A stretch of DNA of 8,721 nucleotides from Microbacterium sp. (GTDB lineage: Bacteria; Actinomycetota; Actinomycetes; Actinomycetales; Microbacteriaceae), in contig JAITUD010000320.1 of the NCBI GenBank assembly GCA_031286555.1, forward strand, positions 1 to 8,721, given 5' to 3'. The translations under genes and the position numbers were made by a program. The notes beneath the pieces are model-generated. The model did not search any database. It was not told the origin of the DNA and worked only from the letters and a program-made list of their open reading frames with translations. Shown here in pieces: positions 1 through 7,043 of the stretch (its first letter is position 1; the number at the start of each line of letters is the position of its first letter).

Positions 1-206
1 AGCACGAAGCTCATCGCGAAGCTGATCAGCTGGCCGGTGTCCTCCTGCAGGTACTCGAGGACCGTGGTGCCCTCACGTCCGAGGTCGATCACGCCCTCCA
101 TGAGCGGCAGGATCAGCAGAGTCATCGCGATCGCGACGACCCCGTCGGTGAAGGCCTTCAGCCGATCGGCGGGCAGCAGCGTACGCGGGGTGTCGGTCTC
201 GGTCAC
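1..206 (-). CDS. TMEM175-family (DUF1211) membrane channel protein, 5' part only
   Basis: The first 68 residues of a protein are encoded before the window edge cuts the gene. Residues 15-31 read RLKAFTDGVVAIAMTLL, the first-helix signature of TMEM175/DUF1211 proteins (family pattern R-x-x-x-F-S-D). Here the Ser is Thr (F19-T20-D21). Known family members are potassium-selective or lysosomal cation channels, and the bacterial forms are small polytopic proteins. A second hydrophobic stretch begins near residue 60. I chose the GTG at 206 because it sits just before the conserved motif and no ATG lies upstream in frame. A GAGAG stretch about 9 nt upstream could act as a weak ribosome site, but the start could also be leaderless. 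The gene lies 53 bp downstream of the transporter gene on the same strand. The family call is firm; ion selectivity cannot be judged. Confidence 0.8.
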   Translation of the reverse strand, partial: MTETDTPRTLLPADRLKAFTDGVVAIAMTLLILPLMEGVIDLGREGTTVLEYLQEDTGQLISFAMSFV

Positions 207-212
207 CCGGGA

Positions 213-241
213 ATGCTCTCGCGTCGTGGAAGTGCCGTCAA
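213..241 (-). promoter_or_regulatory. Candidate leaderless promoter of the TMEM175-type gene
   Basis: On the minus strand TTGACG (241-236) is followed after 17 nt by GAGCAT (218-213). The GTG start codon then comes exactly 6 nt later. The -35 match is good (5 of 6 to TTGACA) and the -10 match is poor, since its first base is G rather than T. The 6-nt distance to the start codon matches two better -10 candidates in this window, which suggests transcription starts at or next to the GTG. This is inference from spacing. Confidence 0.35.
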
Positions 242-245
242 GGAC

Positions 246-259
246 GGCGCGCGCGCGCC
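246..259. repeat. 14-bp perfect GC-only palindrome after the transporter gene
   Basis: GGCGCGCGCGCGCC is self-complementary and ends directly against the stop codon of the transporter gene (TGA at 262-260, minus strand). It could fold as a short GC hairpin and slow polymerase, but no T-run follows on the minus strand. The alternating CG tract is also the kind of sequence that can adopt Z-DNA. A terminator role is unproven. Confidence 0.4.
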
Positions 260-1690
260 TCAGGCATCCGCGCCTCCCGATTCGGGGTGCCCGGCCGGAG
301 CGGCGGGGTCGGCCAGCCCGCCACGGGCGGTCAGCGGCGTGGCATCCGCCGCGACCTCGTCGGCGTCGGCACCCGGTGCGGGTGTGTCGCCGTCGTCGGC
401 ATCCTCCGCGTAGGACGCGCTCAGCCGCCGGTAGGCGCGGGTCGTGAACGCGAACAGGGCGAGCGCGATCGTCGCGAGCCCGGCGAAGAAGAAGATCAGC
501 GCGATGCCGCGCGCGCGGCCGTCGCCGACCAGCCAGCCCCAGGTCTGCTGCCCCTGCTCGGACTCGACGAACGGGATGATCGCGTACTGGGCGATCGGCG
601 CGATGAGGAATGCCGTGATCGGTGCGGCCGCCGCCTCCATCGCCGACGCGAACCCGAAGACGCGCCCCTGCCGCTCGAAGGGGACGACTTTCTGGATGAC
701 GGTCTGCTCGGAGGCCTCGACCGCGGGGATCAGCGCCATGTAGACCCAGATGCCGACCACGTACAGCGGCCACCAGTCCCGGATGGTGAAGACCGCGCCG
801 AGCGCGCCCATGCCGATCACGAGCACCAGCATGGTGCGGATCGGGTTGCGCCCCAGCCCCTTTGCCGCGACGATGGCGCCGCCGACCAGGAAGCCGGTGG
901 ATGCCACCGCGAGCGCGATGCCCCACAGCTGCACCGACATCAGTTCGAGCCCGTAGGGGTCCATCAGCGCCATGTAGACGCCGCCGATGAGGTTGTTGAA
1001 CATCGAGAAGAACAGCAGCACGAACAGTCCGGGCACCGCGCGGATCGAGCGGATGCTGCCGCGCACGTCCATCGCCGAAGGGGCGTCCGGATCGACGGTC
1101 GGCGCCTCTTCCGGAATCCGCACGAACAGGATGTGCACGAGCGATACCACGGTCAGGCCCACCGCGATCACGAGGGTGCCGCCCATGCCCAGGAAGCCGA
1201 CCGCCAGCCCGCTGAACACGCTGGTGACGAGGAAGGCGAGGCCCTGCACGGTGCCGACCATGCCGTTCGCGTTGGCGTGGCGCTCGACCGGCACCAGCAG
1301 CGTCACAGTGGTGGACAGCGCGATGTTGCGCATCTGCTCGACCACGGCACCGAACAGGATGAAGCCGCAGAACACCCAGAACCAGGGTCCGCCGAAATCG
1401 ATCAGAGCGCTCTCGGGCTGCCAGAGGTAGACCACGCCGGCCGCGACGAACGCGACGGCGGTGACCGCGCTCGAGAAGACGAACACCGCGCGTTTCCGGT
1501 GTCGATCGACGAAGGTGCCGAACACGATCGAGAACACCGCGATCAGCAGCATGTAGGCGCCGCCGACGATGCCGGTCGCCATGACGTTCCTCGTCTCGAG
1601 GTACACCCAGAAGGTCAGCGCGAACCACAGGAAGCTGGTGGTCACGTTGGCCACCATGGTGTTCACCAGCACCTGCAGGAAAGTGCGCAT
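260..1690 (-). CDS. Major facilitator superfamily transporter, DHA3 (macrolide-efflux-like) type
   Basis: A 476-residue integral membrane protein with about 12 hydrophobic helices. The loop after helix 2 carries the MFS motif A (G58-T-F-V-D62-R63-H-R-K-R67). The loop around residues 337-346 reads PFERQGRVFG, typical of the DHA3 branch that includes macrolide and siderophore exporters. The likely role is proton-driven export of a small molecule, with the substrate unknown. The C-terminal tail (about residues 425-476) is rich in Ala, Asp, Gly and Pro, looks disordered, and is longer than usual. There is no purine-rich ribosome site before the ATG; the upstream bases are pyrimidines, and a TACCCT box lies 6 nt away, so the mRNA may be leaderless. 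The gene is 50 bp downstream of the metalloprotease gene. Resistance function is not shown by context. Confidence 0.9.
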   Translation of the reverse strand: MRTFLQVLVNTMVANVTTSFLWFALTFWVYLETRNVMATGIVGGAYMLLIAVFSIVFGTFVDRHRKRAVFVFSSAVTAVAFVAAGVVYLWQPESALIDFGGPWFWVFCGFILFGAVVEQMRNIALSTTVTLLVPVERHANANGMVGTVQGLAFLVTSVFSGLAVGFLGMGGTLVIAVGLTVVSLVHILFVRIPEEAPTVDPDAPSAMDVRGSIRSIRAVPGLFVLLFFSMFNNLIGGVYMALMDPYGLELMSVQLWGIALAVASTGFLVGGAIVAAKGLGRNPIRTMLVLVIGMGALGAVFTIRDWWPLYVVGIWVYMALIPAVEASEQTVIQKVVPFERQGRVFGFASAMEAAAAPITAFLIAPIAQYAIIPFVESEQGQQTWGWLVGDGRARGIALIFFFAGLATIALALFAFTTRAYRRLSASYAEDADDGDTPAPGADADEVAADATPLTARGGLADPAAPAGHPESGGADA

Positions 1691-1696
1691 GAGGAA

Positions 1697-1702
1697 AGGG
1701 TA
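1697..1702 (-). promoter_or_regulatory. Candidate leaderless -10 box of the MFS gene
   Basis: On the minus strand TACCCT is followed by six pyrimidine bases and then the ATG at 1690. No Shine-Dalgarno sequence is present, so a transcript beginning at the ATG would explain translation. The -35 region (TGTCGG near 1725-1720, 17-nt spacer) is weak. A small hairpin (TGTCG/CGACA, 1705-1709 with 1714-1718) overlaps the spacer. Confidence 0.45.
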
Positions 1703-1740
1703 GGTGTCGCCACCGACATCCGACAGGGCTCGGCGCCTGC

Positions 1741-3309
1741 TCAGTCCTTCCGCGACCGTCGACGCGACAGCACCACGACGATGACCACCACGACGAGAAC
1801 GCCTGCCGCACCGGCGACGATGGCGAACAGCATCCCCCCGCCCGTGGATCCCCCGTCTGCAGGCGCCGAGGGCGTGGATGATGGGGCCGGCGCCGTCGAC
1901 ACGGACAGCTCGTAGTTGCCCAGGCTCCCGTAATCGGAGTAGCCCTGAGCGTCCTCGACACCGGCCTTCGAGGGGTCCCCCGAGCCGACGCCGTCGACGG
2001 AGAGGTAGTACACGCCCGCCGGGACCTGCACGGAGATCTCCGCACCCAGGCCCGTCGCGACGTCATCGGATTCGCGCACCGTGGGCTCGTCGTCCTCCGC
2101 GACGACCCTGCCGGCCTCATCCGTCACCTCGAGCTTCGCGTCGAGGTCGGGAGACACCTCGGTCACGGCGACGCGCGCCTTCAGCTCGCCGTCCCCCGCC
2201 ACGACACGGAAGACGTCGACATCGTCCTGCCGCTCGATCACGCCGTGCACCGAGGCGCTGCCCTGGCGGATCTTGAGCTTCGTGGCATGCGAGGCGTCGT
2301 CGCCGACTCTGTCCTGCGCGGGATCGGCGCGGTCGACGTAGGTGAACAACGGCGTCAGCGCGGCACCCGTGCCATCGCACTCGCCCCGCGCGCCGATCTT
2401 CTGGAATCGATCGCCCTTCTTCGGATCCGCGAGATCCGCGTCCCCGACGGGGCACACAGCGCCGGCGTAGCTCGCGCCGTCGTCCGTGACCAGGTCGTAG
2501 GACACGTCCTTCCTCCCGGACCGATCGGTGATCGCGGCGATGTCGTCCTGCCTGTGATTCGCCCCGCGGTAGTCGCCGCGCGTCCATTGACTGACCGGCG
2601 TGAGCTCGGCCTGGCCCATGATCGGGCCCCACACGCCCGTCAGCGGCGCGTAGTACTCCTGAACTCCCGAGCCGTCGTCGATCCCCTGGTGGTCGAGGCC
2701 GAAGTTGTGGCCCACCTCGTGCGAGACCCCCTCGGCGATGGCCTTCGCCGAAGCCCTGGTCGAGTCTCCGCCACCCATCGTGATGGGCAGGATGATCGCT
2801 CCTTCGTAGTACTCGGAGCCTGCACCGCCGATCCAGCCGTACCCGGCCGTGCCCACCTTCTCCGGCACGATGTCGGAATCCGTGATGATCGCGTGGGCAC
2901 CGTACTCCTCGTCATCCTCCGACGTCTTGTACAGGCGGTCGTCGCCGGGGCGCGTGGTCGTCACGTTGATGTCGAAGGGTGCGTAGTCCTCGGCGACGGA
3001 TGCCCACACGGCCTGGATCAGCGCGGGAGTCGCCGCCGCTGACGGCGCGAAGTCGAGCCGAGACGCACCCGCGAGGCGATTCCAGTAGTGGTCCTCAAGG
3101 ACCTCCCCGTCGAAGTCGAGATAGATCGTCACAGGAGCGCCCGGTCTGGACCCTTCGGCGGGCGAGCCCGGGATGCTCGCTCCTGCGGATGCCGGTATCG
3201 CATCGTCCGCGGATGCGGCCTGCGCGACGCTCCCGCCCAGAGCAGCCGCGCACACGACCATCCCCGCGAGCACGCGCCGCACGGCGGTCCGCCCCATTCC
3301 CGCACCCAT
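1741..3309 (-). CDS. Exported, membrane-anchored metzincin-type zinc metalloprotease with PPC-like domain
   Basis: The 522-residue protein has a signal peptide: Arg-rich start, hydrophobic core at about 13-28, and likely cleavage after A29-Q30-A31. A matrixin/reprolysin-like catalytic domain follows (about 58-270). It opens with VTIYLDFDGE and contains the full metzincin zinc site HEVGHNFGLDH (H197, E198, H201, H207). M231 in GPIMG is the probable Met-turn. Residues about 335-470 resemble a bacterial pre-peptidase C-terminal domain (DVDVFRV near 363, VPAGVYYLSVDG at 429-440). A Pro/Ser/Gly linker (471-492), one membrane helix (493-514) and the tail RRRSRKD complete the protein. No LPXTG-type motif is seen, so the helix itself is the anchor. 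The protein should act outside the cell on unknown proteins. The ATG at 3309 is preceded by GAGGGG at 7-nt spacing. A second in-frame ATG at 3297 is possible. The open frame continues far upstream, but that part lies antisense to the GH5 gene. Confidence 0.88.
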   Translation of the reverse strand: MGAGMGRTAVRRVLAGMVVCAAALGGSVAQAASADDAIPASAGASIPGSPAEGSRPGAPVTIYLDFDGEVLEDHYWNRLAGASRLDFAPSAAATPALIQAVWASVAEDYAPFDINVTTTRPGDDRLYKTSEDDEEYGAHAIITDSDIVPEKVGTAGYGWIGGAGSEYYEGAIILPITMGGGDSTRASAKAIAEGVSHEVGHNFGLDHQGIDDGSGVQEYYAPLTGVWGPIMGQAELTPVSQWTRGDYRGANHRQDDIAAITDRSGRKDVSYDLVTDDGASYAGAVCPVGDADLADPKKGDRFQKIGARGECDGTGAALTPLFTYVDRADPAQDRVGDDASHATKLKIRQGSASVHGVIERQDDVDVFRVVAGDGELKARVAVTEVSPDLDAKLEVTDEAGRVVAEDDEPTVRESDDVATGLGAEISVQVPAGVYYLSVDGVGSGDPSKAGVEDAQGYSDYGSLGNYELSVSTAPAPSSTPSAPADGGSTGGGMLFAIVAGAAGVLVVVVIVVVLSRRRSRKD

Positions 3310-3341
3310 TCCCCGGCCCCTCGCCTCGCAGTCGACCCTCC

Positions 3342-3347
3342 ATCGTA
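3342..3347 (-). promoter_or_regulatory. Candidate -10 box of the metalloprotease gene
   Basis: TACGAT on the minus strand lies 32 nt before the ATG at 3309, which leaves a leader of about 25 nt containing the GAGGGG ribosome site. I see no convincing -35 hexamer at 16-18 nt upstream. It sits in the 154-bp divergent space shared with the GH5 gene. Confidence 0.3.
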
Positions 3348-3399
3348 AGGAATCGTGAGGCCGCTCCTTGCCGCGCGAGCCGGATGGTCGGCGACGAAC

Positions 3400-3429
3400 C
3401 GTACACCATTTGGTATTCAGTCCTAGGAT
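3400..3429 (+). promoter_or_regulatory. Candidate promoter region of the membrane-GH5 gene
   Basis: TAGGAT (3424-3429) fits the actinobacterial TANNNT -10 pattern. It would give a start near 3436 and a leader of about 28 nt ending in the ribosome site GAAGGAG (3451-3457). The -35 region is not recognisable. Just upstream, ACCATTTGGT (3405-3414) is an imperfect inverted repeat (ACCA/TGGT arms) that could bind a regulator of either divergent gene. That is a weak guess. Confidence 0.35.
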
Positions 3430-3463
3430 CGGTGGGAGTCGATGCCACACGAAGGAGTGCCGC

Positions 3464-5893
3464 ATGCGCATCCGCCGCCCCCTGGTCGCCGTCCTGACAG
3501 CCGCCGTCCTGATCGTCCTGCAGGCCGTCGTCGATCCGACCGGGCTGCTCGCCCTGGTCGGCTGGCCCGGCGGCACGCCGCGGATCGACCTGTGGTGGCC
3601 GATCGCGCGGTACATCGTCTTCGTGCCCGTCATGCTCGGGATGCTGTGGTGGGGCGCCCTCCGCACCGCCGGACGCTTCTGGACGATGACTGCCGCCGGG
3701 ACCCTCTCGGTGCTGATCGCGCAGGCCGTGACCGTGCTGGCCATGACCCTCGACCCGCTGCTGGCCGGCTGGTCGGCGGGGTACGTGACGGCCAAGGCCG
3801 TGCCGGCCGCCCTGATCATCGCGGCCGTGACACGGCTCGCCGGCGGACGGCCCGAGGCGGACGAGCCGCGACCGCGGGGCTCGGCATGGCCGCCCGCGAT
3901 CGTGGTCGCCGCACTCGCCCCGCTGCTGGCCGGTTCCTGGTGGACGGGCGGCGCGTACGCGCCGTTGCTGCCGGTGCCGAGGGTCGAGCACGGGGTCGTG
4001 CTGATGGCAGTCGGGGTCCTGCTTCTCTGCGCGAGCGCCTGGCTCGGCATCCGCTGGTGCCGACGACGCGTGCCCGGGTTCCTGGGCACGTGGCTGGGCG
4101 CGATGATCGGCGGCGGGCTGTTCGGTCTCGTGGTCGCCGTGGTCTCGCTGATCGTCGACAGCGGGTTCACCGGGGAGCTCGCCCCACTGCTGAACACCTA
4201 CATCTTCGTCGCCGACGGCTTCTCGTTCGGCGCGGCCGTGGGCTGGATCGCTGCTCTCGTCGCGCTGATCGCGGATCGCGTCGTCGCGGGCCGCGCAGCT
4301 CCCGCGGACAAGAGCACCTCCCGCGGATCGGATGCCGCGGATGACCCGCACGACGCGCACATTCCCGCGGGAGACGCGCAGCGCCCGGGCATCCGCCCTG
4401 TCCCGGTGCTCGCCTGCGTCGCCGTGCTGGCCGTGTCGACCACCGTCGGCGCGCTGCTGACCGCTCCGATCACGCGCACCGAGGCCGACCACGTGCCCGC
4501 CGGCTTCCTGCGCGTCCAGGACGGGCACATCGCCGACGGCGAGGGGAACCAGGTGCTGCTGCGCGGCGTGAACGTGAACCAGCTCGTCGACTTCTACCAG
4601 GCCCGCCCCGACGTGCCGGTGAACCGTCCGCTGACCGAGCAGGACTACAGCGACATGGCGGCGCTCGGCTTCGACGTCGTGCGCCTGAACATCTCGTGGT
4701 CCGCGCTGGAGCCGAAGCAGGGCAGCCTCGATCCGACCTACCTCGGCAAGATCGAGGATGCCGTGGCCTGGGGCAAGGCGCACGGCATCCGCACGGTGCT
4801 GGACATGCACCAGGACGGCTGGTCGAACGCACCGACGCAGCCCGGCGACGTGTGCCGCCCCGGCACCGATCCGATGTGGGGCTACGACGGGGCGCCGGAG
4901 TGGGCGACGCAGTTCGACGGCACCCCGCGCTGCTCCTTCACCGGGCGTGACATCTCCCCCGCCGGCGACCGCGCCTTCGAGCACTTCTGGTTCGACACCG
5001 ACGGCGTGCAGTCCGCGCTGGTGCGCACCTGGGGCGAGCTGGCCGGCGTCTTCGCCGACGAGCCGGCCGTCGCCGGCTTCGACCTGCTGAACGAGCCCGG
5101 CTTCGGCGAGACCGCGCCGGCGACCCCCTCGGCGGAGCTCGGCCGGTTCTGGTCGCGGGCGATCGACGCGATCCGCGACGCCGGCGCGCCCCAGATCGTG
5201 TTCGTCGAGCCCAGCATCCTGTGGTCGGGGCTGGGCATCGACAGCGGCCCGACCCTCGGCTTCACGGAGGATGCGAACGTGGTCTTCTCGCCGCACCTCT
5301 ATGCCGAGTCGATCACGATGGATCATTCCCTTGGCCTGCCCACGATCGTCGGCATCGAGCGTCAGTTCGAGGCCGCGCAGCGGGTGGCGGAAGAGCACGA
5401 CATGATCCTGTGGTCGGGCGAGTACGGCTACTGGGGCGACGACGCGTCGATCGAGCAGCGGATGACGCGCTATGCGGCCGAGGAGGACCGGCGGATGCTG
5501 GGCAGTGCGTACTGGGTCTGGAAGCAGTCCTGCGGCGACCCGCAGAACGGCATCGGACCGCTCGGCCTGGCGCTGGTGCCGGAGGACTGCGAGACCGGCG
5601 AGGACGCACCGGGCAACAAGGATCTGCTGCGGCTGCTCAGCCGCGCGTATCCGCAGTCGGCTCCCGGGCGGATCACCTCGCTGGCATCCGCCGAGACCGG
5701 CGCAGACGGCCGACTGGCGCTGTCCGGCACGACGGCCCAGGACGGATGCGGGCTGAGCGTCTGGGTTCCCGGCACCGCGGAACCGGAGGTCACGAAGTCC
5801 ACCGGCCTCACGGACATCGCCTCCGAGCAGGTCGACGGCGGATGGATGCTGACCGGCTGCGCCTCCGGCGACTACGCGATGCACATCCGCTGA
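3464..5893 (+). CDS. Polytopic membrane protein fused to an extracytoplasmic GH5 endoglycoceramidase-like domain
   Basis: An 809-residue protein. The ATG is fixed by GAAGGAG six nt upstream. Residues 1-334 hold about nine hydrophobic helices (near 5-21, 48-66, 77-96, 105-124, 143-160, 177-196, 207-232, 251-270, 314-334). Basic loops (RTAGR, RWCRRRVPG) fall on the cytoplasmic side, which places the C-terminal part outside. Residues about 345-730 form a GH5 TIM barrel: LRGVNVNQ (366-373), VVRLNISW (405-412, R407), DMHQDGWS (447-454), DLLNEP with acid/base E544, SPHLYAE (H611, Y613) and SGEYG with nucleophile E653. The DMHQD block, GYDGAPEWA and the HFW-to-NEP spacing resemble endoglycoceramidases, which cleave glycan from ceramide. 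A small C-terminal beta domain follows (about 735-809). The membrane part is not recognised. Cleavage of a glycolipid at the cell surface is inference, and other beta-glycosidase activity is possible. Confidence 0.88.
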   Translation: MRIRRPLVAVLTAAVLIVLQAVVDPTGLLALVGWPGGTPRIDLWWPIARYIVFVPVMLGMLWWGALRTAGRFWTMTAAGTLSVLIAQAVTVLAMTLDPLLAGWSAGYVTAKAVPAALIIAAVTRLAGGRPEADEPRPRGSAWPPAIVVAALAPLLAGSWWTGGAYAPLLPVPRVEHGVVLMAVGVLLLCASAWLGIRWCRRRVPGFLGTWLGAMIGGGLFGLVVAVVSLIVDSGFTGELAPLLNTYIFVADGFSFGAAVGWIAALVALIADRVVAGRAAPADKSTSRGSDAADDPHDAHIPAGDAQRPGIRPVPVLACVAVLAVSTTVGALLTAPITRTEADHVPAGFLRVQDGHIADGEGNQVLLRGVNVNQLVDFYQARPDVPVNRPLTEQDYSDMAALGFDVVRLNISWSALEPKQGSLDPTYLGKIEDAVAWGKAHGIRTVLDMHQDGWSNAPTQPGDVCRPGTDPMWGYDGAPEWATQFDGTPRCSFTGRDISPAGDRAFEHFWFDTDGVQSALVRTWGELAGVFADEPAVAGFDLLNEPGFGETAPATPSAELGRFWSRAIDAIRDAGAPQIVFVEPSILWSGLGIDSGPTLGFTEDANVVFSPHLYAESITMDHSLGLPTIVGIERQFEAAQRVAEEHDMILWSGEYGYWGDDASIEQRMTRYAAEEDRRMLGSAYWVWKQSCGDPQNGIGPLGLALVPEDCETGEDAPGNKDLLRLLSRAYPQSAPGRITSLASAETGADGRLALSGTTAQDGCGLSVWVPGTAEPEVTKSTGLTDIASEQVDGGWMLTGCASGDYAMHIR

Positions 5894-5897
5894 GAAG

Positions 5898-5903
5898 TAG
5901 GCT
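5898..5903 (+). promoter_or_regulatory. Candidate leaderless -10 box of the threonine aldolase gene
   Basis: TAGGCT is followed by 6 nt and the GTG start at 5910. This is the usual actinobacterial distance between a -10 box and the transcription start, so the mRNA may begin at the GTG. It overlaps the 16-bp gap after the GH5 gene. No clear -35 hexamer is visible. The same stretch has only a weak ribosome-site match (GAAGTAGG, 8 nt from the start). Confidence 0.45.
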
Positions 5904-5909
5904 GGTGCG

Positions 5910-6977
5910 GTGAGCGTTCTGCATGACACCGCCGTGCGCGGCTTCGCATCCGACAACTACTCCGGCATCCACCCCGAGGTGCTCCAGGCGATCGCGGAGG
6001 CCAATGCCGGCCACCAGATCGCCTATGGCGAGGACCAGTACACCGAGCACCTGCAGGAGGTCTTCCGCGGCCACTTCGGTGACGGCGTGCAGGCCTTCCC
6101 GGTGTTCAACGGCACTGGGGCCAACGTCACAGGGCTGCAGTCGATGCTGCCGCGCTGGGGCGCCGTGATCGCGGCATCCACCGCGCACATCAATGTCGAC
6201 GAGGCGGGCGCGCCCGAGAAGGTCGGCGGCTTCAAGCTGCTGACCGTCCCCACCGACGACGGCAAGCTCACCCCCGAGCTGGTCGACCGCGAGGCCTGGG
6301 GCTGGGGCGACGAGCACCGCGCGCAGCCGCTGGTCGTGTCGATCACGCAGTCCACCGAGCTGGGCACGCTCTACACCGCCGACGAGATCCGCGCGCTGGC
6401 CGACCACGCGCACGGCCACGGCATGAAGCTGCACATGGACGGCGCCCGCATCTCGAACGCGGCGGCCGCCCTCGACCTGCCGCTGCGGGCCTTCACCCGC
6501 GACGCCGGCGTCGACGTGCTCAGCTTCGGCGGCACCAAGAACGGCGCGATGCTGGGCGAGGCCGTCGTGGTGCTGAACCCCGAGGCATCCGACGGGCTGA
6601 TCTTCGGCCGCAAGTTCAACATGCAGCTGGCGTCGAAGATGCGGTTCGTCTCGGCGCAGCTGATCGCGCTGCTCGAGGGCGACCTGTGGCTGCGCAACGC
6701 GCGGCACTCGAACGCGATGGCGCAGCGCCTGCGGTCCGAGGTCGAGGCGGGCCTCGCGGCCGGCACTGTGCGCGGCGTCTCGTTCTCGCAGCCCACGCAG
6801 TCGAACGGCGTCTTCGCCGTGCTGCCCGAGGGCGTCGCCGACGAGCTGCGCAAGAGCTTCCGGTTCTACGACTGGGATGCCGCCAAGCGCGAGGTGCGCT
6901 GGATGTGCAGCTTCGACACGCAGGAGTCCGACGTCGACGCGTTCGTCGCGGAACTGGGGCGCCTGACGACGGCCTGA
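5910..6977 (+). CDS. ltaE: Low-specificity L-threonine aldolase-type PLP enzyme
   Basis: A 355-residue fold-type I PLP enzyme of the beta-eliminating lyase/threonine aldolase family, full length for that family. Visible signatures are the N-terminal GFASDNYSG, AYGEDQYT (38-45), the AHINVDEAGA block with H93 (cofactor stacking), KLHMDGAR (D177, R180) and SFGGTKNG with Schiff-base lysine K210. The GGTKNG form of the lysine motif is the Pseudomonas-like threonine aldolase branch, not the E. coli one. The expected reaction is threonine or allo-threonine to glycine and acetaldehyde; related beta-hydroxy amino acids may also be split. It is cytoplasmic and normally a homotetramer. GTG is the start because the family N-terminus follows directly. 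It lies 16 bp after the GH5 gene, but a -10-like box in the gap allows independent expression. The gene symbol follows general usage and orthology is not tested. Confidence 0.92.
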   Translation: MSVLHDTAVRGFASDNYSGIHPEVLQAIAEANAGHQIAYGEDQYTEHLQEVFRGHFGDGVQAFPVFNGTGANVTGLQSMLPRWGAVIAASTAHINVDEAGAPEKVGGFKLLTVPTDDGKLTPELVDREAWGWGDEHRAQPLVVSITQSTELGTLYTADEIRALADHAHGHGMKLHMDGARISNAAAALDLPLRAFTRDAGVDVLSFGGTKNGAMLGEAVVVLNPEASDGLIFGRKFNMQLASKMRFVSAQLIALLEGDLWLRNARHSNAMAQRLRSEVEAGLAAGTVRGVSFSQPTQSNGVFAVLPEGVADELRKSFRFYDWDAAKREVRWMCSFDTQESDVDAFVAELGRLTTA

Positions 6978-6997
6978 GCCGAGAGCTCCACGCCTTT

Positions 6998-7037
6998 CGA
7001 GACCCCGGCCTGCACACGCGTGCGGACCGGGGTCTCG
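6998..7037. terminator. Strong hairpin between convergent genes, likely bidirectional terminator
   Basis: CGAGACCCCGG (6998-7008) and CCGGGGTCTCG (7027-7037) form a perfect 11-bp stem. The 18-nt loop contains a second small stem (GCAC 7012-7015 with GTGC 7020-7023). It lies between the stops of the threonine aldolase gene (plus) and the TetR gene (minus). There is no T-run on either side, as is common for GC-rich actinobacterial terminators. Confidence 0.75.
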
Positions 7038-7043
7038 GTCTGA

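Noticed and set aside
287..1915. 542-codon plus-strand open frame
   Set aside because: Antisense to the MFS gene. The translation is Asp/His/Arg/Glu-rich with no domain, which fits an antisense shadow of a GC-rich membrane protein gene.
2245..3042. 265-codon plus-strand open frame
   Set aside because: Antisense to the catalytic and PPC regions of the metalloprotease. No ribosome site or recognisable domain.
3310..4197. Upstream extension of the metalloprotease frame to 4197
   Set aside because: The extension lies antisense to the GH5 gene, is low-complexity, and would bury the clear signal peptide. The ATG at 3309 has a good ribosome site.
4309..4372. Possible frameshift or gene fusion artefact between the membrane and GH5 parts
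   Set aside because: The frame is continuous with no stop. The linker is polar as expected for a cytoplasmic loop, and a further helix (314-334) restores the correct topology, so two fused genes by error is not needed.
3095..5956. Very long (953-codon) open frame on the minus strand across the GH5 gene
   Set aside because: It is antisense to a gene with clear domains and ribosome site. Its translation is Arg/Gly/Asp/His-rich low-complexity sequence, typical of shadow frames in high-GC DNA.
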